From contig JAAFGW010000015.1 in assembly GCA_010365175.1 (NCBI GenBank), positions 1 to 20,308 on the forward strand: a stretch of DNA of 20,308 bases. The letters run 5' to 3'. This DNA comes from Sulfuriferula multivorans (GTDB lineage Bacteria > Pseudomonadota > Gammaproteobacteria > Burkholderiales > Thiobacillaceae). A model generated the notes under the pieces. That model saw nothing but the letters and a program-made list of their open reading frames with translations. It had not been told where the DNA came from and made no database searches. A program made the position numbers and the translations under genes. Of this stretch, positions 15,348-20,308 are shown one piece after another (position 1 is the stretch's first letter; each line of letters opens with the position of its first letter).

Positions 15348-15503
15348 ATGAAGCAAAGCGCGATTGACTGGACGCCCGACAAGCTAGATGCCTATATCAC
15401 GAACCCCAAGCAGCTCATACCCGGCAACACAATGCCATTCGGTGGCATCTCCGAAGCGCAGGAACGGGAAGACATCATTGCTTATTTGAGTACCTTGCAC
15501 TAA
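15348..15503 (+). pseudogene. C-terminal remnant of a class I cytochrome c
   Basis: A 51-codon frame, ATG at 15348, reads MKQSAIDWTPDKLDAYITNP and continues with PGNTMPFGGI and IIAYLSTLH. This is the distal half of a small soluble c-type cytochrome: tryptophan helix, the axial-methionine loop (NTMPF) and the C-terminal helix ending AYLSTL. The haem-attachment CxxCH and the N-terminal helix are absent, and nothing matching them was seen before it, where the GGDEF-EAL gene ends only 25 nt upstream. It cannot bind haem covalently as a class I cytochrome. It is best read as a decayed gene whose 5' part was replaced or deleted. Expression as a small peptide is possible but not supported. Confidence 0.75.
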
Positions 15504-15516
15504 ATCAACGCCTTAC

Positions 15517-15552
15517 GACCCGGCCTGCGCATCGCCCTGCGCAGGTCGGGTC
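15517..15552 (+). terminator. GC-rich hairpin after the cytochrome remnant, possible terminator
   Basis: GACCCGGCCTGCGCA (15517-15531) pairs with TGCGCAGGTCGGGTC (15538-15552) with one mismatch across a 6-nt loop. There is no U-run after it, so it is not a textbook intrinsic terminator. Its place, between the argA/PhnD/GGDEF-EAL unit and ybiT, fits an operon end. Confidence 0.55.
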
Positions 15553-15624
15553 CTCTGGTGCCTACAAGGCGCAAGCCAAAACTGTTAAAATCCTCTGTTT
15601 TTCACGATTTTTCGGGATTTCTCC

Positions 15625-17217
15625 GTGCTTACCGCTTCCAGCATCACCCTTCAGTTCGCCGCCAAACCGCTGTTCGAGAACGTCAACGTCAAGTTTGGCG
15701 ATGGCAACCGCTATGGCCTGATCGGCGCCAACGGCTGCGGCAAGTCCACCTTCATGAAGATTCTCGCCGGCGAGCTGGAGTCGACGGCGGGCAACGTCTC
15801 GCTCGACCCCGGCGAACGCATGGCCTGGCTGCGCCAGGACCAGTTTGGCTACGAAGACCAGCGCGTGCTCGACGTGGTGCTGCAGGGCCACGCCGACATG
15901 TGGAAAGTCATGCAGGAAAAAGACGCGATTTACATGAATCCGGAAGCGAGCGAGGAAGATTACTTGCACGCTGCCGAACTTGAAGCCAAATTCGGTGAAA
16001 TGGGCGGCTACGATGCCGAGGCGCGCGCGGGGCAACTGTTGCTGGGCGTGGGCATTCCCACAGAGCAGCACATGGGTACCATGAGCCAGATCGCACCGGG
16101 CTTCAAGCTGCGCGTGTTGCTGACGCAAGCGCTGTTTTCCAATCCCGACATCCTGCTGCTCGACGAACCCACCAACAATCTCGACATCAACACCATTCGC
16201 TGGCTGGAAAACGTGCTGAACGAGAGCAAAGCCACCATCATCGTCATCTCGCACGACCGCCACTTTCTGAATCAGGTCTGTACCCACATGGCCGACCTCG
16301 ACTTCGGCACCATCAAGACCTACCCCGGCAACTACGACGATTACATGCTGGCCTCGGCACAGGTCAAGGAACGTCAGGCCTCTACCAACGCCAAGGCCAA
16401 GGACAAGGTAGCCGAACTGCAGGAATTCGTGCGCCGCTTCTCGGCCAACAAATCGAAGGCGCGTCAAGCCACCAGTCGCATGAAGATGATCGACAAGATC
16501 AAGATCGAGGACTTCAAGCCCTCATCCCGCCAGAACCCTTACATCCGGTTCGAACCGGAGAAGGTCCTGCATCGCCGTGCGCTCGAGGTCGAGAATTTGA
16601 AATTTGGCTACGACGACACGCCGCTGTTTTCCAATATGAATTTTTCGCTCGAAGCGGGCGAAAAGATGGCCGTCATCGGCGGCAACGGCACCGGCAAATC
16701 CACGCTGATGAAGCTGTTGTTGAGCGAGCTCACACCCCAGTTCGGTGAGGTGAAATGGAGCGAGAACGCCAACCTCGGCTATTTTTCGCAAGACCACGTC
16801 AGCGATTTCGACAGCGATCTCAATCTCACCGACTGGATGCACCAGTGGACCCAGCCCGGCGACGACGAGCAGGTGTTGCGCGGCATTCTCGGGCGGCTAC
16901 TGTTTTCGGGCGACGATGTGAAAAAATCGATGCGCGTGCTGTCCGGCGGCGAAAAAGGCCGCATGCTCTACGGCAAGCTGATGCTTGGCCGCAACAACGT
17001 TCTGGTGATGGATGAGCCGACCAACCACATGGACATGGAATCCATCGAGTCGCTCAACATCGCGCTTGAGCAGTTCAAAGGCACGCTGATTTTCGTTTCA
17101 CACGACCGCCAGTTCGTCAGCAGTCTCGCCACCCGCATTCTTGAAATCACGCCGGAAGGGGTCGAGTTCTACATGGGCAACTACGACGAATATCTGCATT
17201 CCAAGGGGTTGGAATAA
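15625..17217 (+). CDS. ybiT: ABC-F family ATPase YbiT
   Basis: This is a ribosome-associated ABC-F protein: two ATPase domains on one chain, no membrane domain. Seen: 530 residues opening MLTASSITLQFAAKPLFENV. The first Walker A is GANGCGKST (34-42) and the first Walker B is DILLLDEPTNNLD; the first signature is degenerate (MSQIAPGFKLR), as usual in YbiT. The inter-domain linker has FSANKSKARQATSRMKMIDK. The second Walker A is GGNGTGKST, the signature LSGGEKGRM and Walker B VLVMDEPTNHMD, with Met where TNHLD is usual. The C-terminus ATRILEITPEGVEF is typical. Overall order closely follows E. coli YbiT as remembered. The start is GTG at 15625. The role in translation quality control is known only for relatives. 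Confidence 0.93.
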   Translation: MLTASSITLQFAAKPLFENVNVKFGDGNRYGLIGANGCGKSTFMKILAGELESTAGNVSLDPGERMAWLRQDQFGYEDQRVLDVVLQGHADMWKVMQEKDAIYMNPEASEEDYLHAAELEAKFGEMGGYDAEARAGQLLLGVGIPTEQHMGTMSQIAPGFKLRVLLTQALFSNPDILLLDEPTNNLDINTIRWLENVLNESKATIIVISHDRHFLNQVCTHMADLDFGTIKTYPGNYDDYMLASAQVKERQASTNAKAKDKVAELQEFVRRFSANKSKARQATSRMKMIDKIKIEDFKPSSRQNPYIRFEPEKVLHRRALEVENLKFGYDDTPLFSNMNFSLEAGEKMAVIGGNGTGKSTLMKLLLSELTPQFGEVKWSENANLGYFSQDHVSDFDSDLNLTDWMHQWTQPGDDEQVLRGILGRLLFSGDDVKKSMRVLSGGEKGRMLYGKLMLGRNNVLVMDEPTNHMDMESIESLNIALEQFKGTLIFVSHDRQFVSSLATRILEITPEGVEFYMGNYDEYLHSKGLE

Positions 17218-17228
17218 GTGTTTCAGTC

Positions 17229-17984
17229 ATGAGCGAAACCATCATCATCGGTCTGGGCCAGCTCGGGCGTGTTTTTGCCGGCGGCCTGCTGCGTATTGGC
17301 TGCACGGTGATCCCGGTCAATCGATGCGACGACATGGCGGCACTGGCGCAGCGCCACGCCACACCCGAGCTGGTGTTGGTAGCGGTCGCTGAAAATGACC
17401 TGCATACGGTGCTGGCGGACTTGCCGGAAAACTGGAAATCGCGCGTCGCGTTGATCCAGAACGAACTGCTGTCACGTGACTGGCTGGTGCACGGCATAAT
17501 CGAGCCCAGCGTCATTTCGGTGTGGTTTGAAAAAAAGAAAGGCATGGACGCCAAGCCGTTGATTGCCTCGCCCGCAGCCGGACCGGGCGCAGCCCTGCTG
17601 TGCCGCGCGCTGACTTCCGTTGATCTGCCCTGCCGCGAAGTGGCCCTGGGGGATGAACTACTATTCGAACTGGTGCGCAAAAATGTATACATCCTCACCA
17701 CCAATATTGCGGGACTCAAGACCGGTGGCACAGTGGCCGAACTATGGGCGCTGCATGAGACTTTTGCGCGCCAGGTCGCCCACGAGGTGATGGATATCCA
17801 GGATGCGCTTACCGGCACCCAACTTGACCGTGACGCGCTGATTGCCGGCATGCTGGAAGCCTTCAGCGGCGATCCTGCACACGGCTGCACCGGTCGTTCA
17901 GCACCGGCACGGTTGACACGGGCCCTCAAGCACGCGGATGAATTCCAGTTGGCGGTCCCTATCCTAAGGACGCTTGCGCGCTGA
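17229..17984 (+). CDS. Rossmann-fold NAD(P)-binding protein, ketopantoate-reductase-like
   Basis: Seen: 251 residues opening MSETIIIGLGQLGRVFAGGL. GLGQLGRVFAGG is a GxGxxGxxxA/G dinucleotide-binding motif at residues 8-19; the following strand ends VIPVNRCDD, and LVLVAVAENDL matches the strand after the second helix. The second half is helical and contains NVYILTTNIAGLKTGGTV, resembling the C-terminal domain of 6-phosphogluconate-dehydrogenase-like folds. This is the architecture of PanE/ApbA-type reductases, but the canonical catalytic Lys motif was not recognised, so no reaction is assigned. It starts 11 nt after ybiT and is probably cotranscribed. The ribosome-binding site is weak. Conserved hypothetical is the safe name. 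Confidence 0.75.
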   Translation: MSETIIIGLGQLGRVFAGGLLRIGCTVIPVNRCDDMAALAQRHATPELVLVAVAENDLHTVLADLPENWKSRVALIQNELLSRDWLVHGIIEPSVISVWFEKKKGMDAKPLIASPAAGPGAALLCRALTSVDLPCREVALGDELLFELVRKNVYILTTNIAGLKTGGTVAELWALHETFARQVAHEVMDIQDALTGTQLDRDALIAGMLEAFSGDPAHGCTGRSAPARLTRALKHADEFQLAVPILRTLAR

Positions 17985-18012
17985 GCAAAAACTACGCGTC
18001 GTGATCAGATGC

Positions 18013-18104
18013 GTATTCCACCCTAAAACAGCCACCCATTCCAATTCAAAAGCGCCACGCATTCCAGTCCAAACCCGCCACCGGTTCTGATTCAAACCCG
18101 CTAC
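18013..18104. repeat. Four tandem 23-bp repeats resembling an IS21-family terminal region
   Basis: Four units of exactly 23 bp follow one another: 18013-18035, 18036-18058, 18059-18081 and 18082-18104. Each has an ATTCCA-like start, a CAAA/TAAA middle and a GCCAC or GCTAC end (for example ATTCCAGTCCAAACC then CGCCAC). Degenerate tandem repeats with this wording are characteristic of the multiple terminal repeats at IS21-family ends, and TGATCAG at 18002 could be the outer tip. No istA or istB frame or second end is visible, so this would be a solitary end. The assignment rests on memory of such ends. Confidence 0.6.
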
Positions 18105-18385
18105 ATGAAATAACAGCTTCATCCAGCCGACGAATGTCTCGTAACTTGCCAAGAGCGGCCGGTCGAACTGGCTGCCCTGGATGGCAGCATATCGGCCTTA
18201 GCGGGCGATGGGAATTTAGCCGACTACTTCCGCTATGGATTAGTTACCGGACATCGGCCAGGAGATCTCACCGAACGGCAGCTTTCTGATTTCCGCTGCG
18301 GCAGGACACAACCCGTTACGGTTGCGGTCAAAAGGGGGAAAGGAGGAATGACATGAGCTTGCCGTCACCCACCAACGCCTAGGAC
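18105..18385. other. Gene-poor stretch with an unstarted open frame
   Basis: No confident gene. On the plus strand 80 codons (18114-18353) are open between two stops, including LADYFRYGLVTGHRPGDL, but the frame has no ATG, GTG or TTG near its beginning and no recognised family. Its stop overlaps, as ATGA, an ATG at 18353 that has a strong AGGAGG about 6 nt upstream yet runs only 9 codons (MSLPSPTNA) before TAG. This looks like the scar of a lost or truncated gene pair beside the IS-like repeats, or it may be chance. Confidence 0.4.
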
Positions 18386-19294
18386 TCAGAAGCGCGCGGA
18401 GAACGTAGCGCCGAAGAGCGGTGCGGTGTCGAAGTCGACCTGGCTCAGCTCATTACCAGTTGAATCCTCGACACGTAGCTGGCCAGCGGTCACGAGACCA
18501 GCGTAAAGGTTTAGTGACATCTGCTCACCAAAAGCGTGCGTTGCGCGGAGAAACACGGGTACTCCACGTTCCTCGCCGATACCGTTGGGCACGGCGCCGT
18601 CATTGCTCAGGCGAAAGCGCGCGTTGCGCCACGCGGCTCCGAGCCCGACGTTCCAGCCGCTTTCGAGGCGGTACTCGAGTTCCAAGCCAGCTGGCCCGGT
18701 TGGTCCCGCGGGAAGCGGGTTCACCAGACGCCAGCGATCGCTAATCCGCCAGTCGACGAGCAGGAACGGGAATACGCTCGTTTCCTCAATGCGGTCGAAC
18801 ACGCCCATTCCAAAGCCGAGACGGTTGCCATTGTCGAAGCGTTTGGTCGCCGAGACGATGCCACCCAAGGTGAATGCGTCACCCGCGTCGGCACCGTTCT
18901 CGCGGAACCAGTCGAACGAGGGCGTGAGTCCGACGCTCCAGCCATCGCTTAACCCAAACGAGAGGGGGACCGATACGCCGTAACGTTGCACGATGTTCCA
19001 TGGCGCAACGCCGCCGAAGCGGGTTGGGTTCGAGAATGAGTAGTCGGTGTAATCGTAGTTGAGTGTTACACCAGCACGGTTGCCGCGGCCGAGGTCACCC
19101 AAAACGCCCGTACGCACGATTGCGCTCTGTGCGCTGTAGTGGCCTCCGCCGTCAAGATCGCCCTGACCCTGATAGACCGGGGTGACCGAGAGGAATGGTC
19201 GCCAATCCATTTCCTGCGCTTGCGCCGCGCCAGCTGTCGCGAGGGCCAGGGTGAGCACCGTCGAACTTGTGCGACGCGATACCTTGAATTTCAT
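18386..19294 (-). CDS. Outer-membrane beta-barrel protein of unknown function
   Basis: Seen: 302 residues. A Sec signal peptide (MKFKVSRRTSSTVLTLALAT, probable cleavage after AAQA near residue 26) is followed by many short amphipathic strands separated by Gly/Asn/Asp turns, such as AGVTLNYDYTDYSF, SVGLTPSFDWF, RLGFGMGVFD and LNLYAGLV. The chain ends FSARF, with the C-terminal Phe expected by the Bam machinery. This is the pattern of an outer-membrane barrel; a porin-like or uncharacterised DUF-type protein is likely, and no substrate can be given. The frame is open 45 codons further upstream, but the ATG at 19294 with GGAGG 5 nt before it and the signal peptide decide the start. It is divergent from the SOUL gene and next to IS-like repeats. 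Confidence 0.8.
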   Translation of the reverse strand: MKFKVSRRTSSTVLTLALATAGAAQAQEMDWRPFLSVTPVYQGQGDLDGGGHYSAQSAIVRTGVLGDLGRGNRAGVTLNYDYTDYSFSNPTRFGGVAPWNIVQRYGVSVPLSFGLSDGWSVGLTPSFDWFRENGADAGDAFTLGGIVSATKRFDNGNRLGFGMGVFDRIEETSVFPFLLVDWRISDRWRLVNPLPAGPTGPAGLELEYRLESGWNVGLGAAWRNARFRLSNDGAVPNGIGEERGVPVFLRATHAFGEQMSLNLYAGLVTAGQLRVEDSTGNELSQVDFDTAPLFGATFSARF

Positions 19295-19396
19295 CGAACC
19301 TCCAAAACAGGGCGCCTGCTCACCACGGGAATCACGGGATGCGGCACTGGAAATCATATCGCATGCGAAGCAACAGAAAATCAAAAAAGTCAGTTT

Positions 19397-19443
19397 GGAA
19401 TGAAATTCCCACTTTCTGCGCGTACCCAAGCGTGGTTAACCAC
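19397..19443. promoter_or_regulatory. Two palindromes in the divergent OMP/SOUL spacer
   Basis: GGAAT-GAA-ATTCC (19397-19409) and the perfect 12-bp palindrome GTGGTTAACCAC (19432-19443) lie in the 276-bp spacer between the outer-membrane gene and the SOUL gene. A direct repeat CACGGGA-AT-CACGGGA (19324-19339) is nearer the outer-membrane gene. Position suggests operator sites, but no convincing -35/-10 pair was found. Confidence 0.35.
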
Positions 19444-19570
19444 AGCGCTAAACACGCCATACCGTTTAGTCACTTGCGGAGGACGTTGGACCGCACCCAA
19501 GGCGAATGCACGTATGTGAACAGTGGGCGAGTATATTCAGGCTTGTTACAGCAACGCCCACGGTGCTTCG

Positions 19571-20176
19571 ATGACCCGAGTTCATTATATGGCTGCCTGC
19601 TTCTTGCTTGTGGCTTGGAGTTCTGCCATGGCAATTGACGGGCCCCTTTACACGGTGGTTCAGACTTACGAAGCTTTCGAGGTGCGTCGGTATGAGCCCT
19701 ATTTGGTGGCGGAGACGGTTGTCAGCGCAGCGCCCGAAGATGCCGGAAACCAGGGTTTTCGTATCCTGGCGGGATACATCTTCGGACGCAACAAAGGGGC
19801 GCGCAAGATCGAGATGACTGCTCCCGTGGCGCAGTTACCCACCAAGATTGCGATGACGGCGCCAGTGGCCCAAAGCGCAAGCACCAGCGGTTACGTCATC
19901 CAGTTCGCGATGCCCCGAGAATGGACGCAGGAAACCCTCCCGGAACCACTCGATTCGAGTGTCGCCCTACGTGAGATGCCCGCTAGAACGGTTGCCGTCA
20001 TCAGCTACTCCGGGACGTGGTCACAGAGCCGCTACAAGGAGAATCTAAAGAAGCTTGAAAAGGCACTGGCACAAGCTGGGCTGCGCTGGCATGGCGAGCC
20101 GGTGTGGGCTCGCTATGATCCGCCCTGGAAGCCATGGTTATGGCGACGTAATGAAATTTGGCTTGAAATTGATTGA
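19571..20176 (+). CDS. Secreted SOUL-family haem-binding-like protein
   Basis: Seen: 201 residues. A signal peptide (MTRVHYMAACFLLVAWSSAM, cleavage probably after AMA) is followed by the SOUL domain: YEAFEVRRYEPYLVAETVV, GFRILAGYIFGRNKGARKIE, the doubled IEMTAPVAQ and IAMTAPVAQ motif, LREMPARTVAVISYSGTWS, and the C-terminal ARYDPPWKPWLWRRNEIWLE. Family members bind haem or tetrapyrroles in eukaryotes; the bacterial function is open and haem binding here is not proven. The start is uncertain: GTG at 19523, ATG at 19571 and ATG at 19589 are possible. The one at 19571 gives a clean signal peptide but only a weak ribosome-binding site. Divergent from the outer-membrane gene. Confidence 0.88.
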   Translation: MTRVHYMAACFLLVAWSSAMAIDGPLYTVVQTYEAFEVRRYEPYLVAETVVSAAPEDAGNQGFRILAGYIFGRNKGARKIEMTAPVAQLPTKIAMTAPVAQSASTSGYVIQFAMPREWTQETLPEPLDSSVALREMPARTVAVISYSGTWSQSRYKENLKKLEKALAQAGLRWHGEPVWARYDPPWKPWLWRRNEIWLEID

Positions 20177-20251
20177 GCGCGAAAAGGTTTGTTCGCCTCA
20201 GCGCGAGGCCGCTTTGTGGCGAGATGCCGTATGCCTGCACTCGGCCAGGAA

Positions 20252-20283
20252 GAGACGGTCGTTGAGCTGGGTCTGACCGTCTC
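20252..20283. repeat. 9-bp inverted repeat near the right edge
   Basis: GAGACGGTC (20252-20260) and GACCGTCTC (20275-20283) are perfect inverted copies 14 nt apart, in sequence after the SOUL gene with no gene of its own visible. There is no U-run on either strand, so it is not a clear terminator. It could be part of a dispersed repeat continuing past the window. Confidence 0.3.
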
Positions 20284-20308
20284 AAAGTCGGCCGAAGCGG
20301 ACGGTGGC

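Noticed and set aside
17964..18152. A 62-codon minus-strand frame across the 23-bp repeats
   Set aside because: It reads through the tandem repeats and into the reductase gene end, with a non-ATG start and no family; probably non-coding.
19295..19429. A 45-codon N-terminal extension of the outer-membrane protein
   Set aside because: The internal ATG at 19294 has GGAGG and opens a proper signal peptide; the extension would bury it.
19799..19870. Internal duplication of the KIxMTAPVAQ motif in the SOUL gene
   Set aside because: A doubled MTAPV motif is usual in bacterial SOUL proteins, so it is not a local oddity.

Overview
The window looks like a chromosomal segment from a betaproteobacterium, probably in the Nitrosomonadales/Thiobacillus-like range. 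That assignment is inference from gene order and protein style: a tkt-gap-pgk-pyk-fba cluster, a classical two-domain ArgA, a periplasmic DsrE-like protein and a moderately GC-rich sequence. No rRNA, tRNA or CRISPR array was seen.

Region 1 (1-6424, minus strand) is a central carbon cluster transcribed tkt > gap > pgk > pyk > fbaA, with fbaA cut by the window edge. These are sugar-phosphate enzymes shared by glycolysis/gluconeogenesis and the Calvin cycle. A strong hairpin separates pgk from pyk, a large imperfect hairpin separates tkt from gap, and a terminator-like hairpin lies in front of tkt. Expression of the cluster is therefore probably segmented.

Region 2 (6661-8616, minus) is a tight three-gene unit: a thioredoxin-fold protein, a SAM methyltransferase and an inositol-monophosphatase-family enzyme. 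Next comes a 180-bp MITE-like element (8663-8842) with 16-bp terminal inverted repeats and flanking AGAT(G) direct repeats. Its right end supplies the Shine-Dalgarno-like sequence of rsmE (8845-9573, plus). A perfect 34-bp palindromic terminator lies between rsmE and a convergent secreted DsrE-family gene (9643-10080, minus).

Region 3 (10350-15322, plus) is argA, then a periplasmic PhnD-type binding protein, then a 925-residue membrane HAMP-PAS-PAS-GGDEF-EAL protein. The last two overlap by ATGA, and no transporter genes accompany the binding protein. The simplest reading is a ligand-sensing cyclic-di-GMP module, comparable in logic to NspS/MbaA but built on a different binding-protein family. 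A headless 51-codon cytochrome c remnant follows.

Region 4 (15625-17984, plus) holds the ABC-F ATPase ybiT and a Rossmann-fold NAD(P)-binding protein, close enough to be one transcription unit.

Region 5 (17985-20308) looks accessory. It has four tandem 23-bp repeats resembling an isolated IS21-family end, a gene-poor stretch with only an unstarted open frame, an outer-membrane beta-barrel protein (minus) and a divergent secreted SOUL haem-binding-family protein (plus). The spacer between these last two carries two palindromes.

The best candidates for something undescribed are the PhnD-like/GGDEF-EAL sensory pair attached to argA, and the MITE-like element fused to the start of rsmE.
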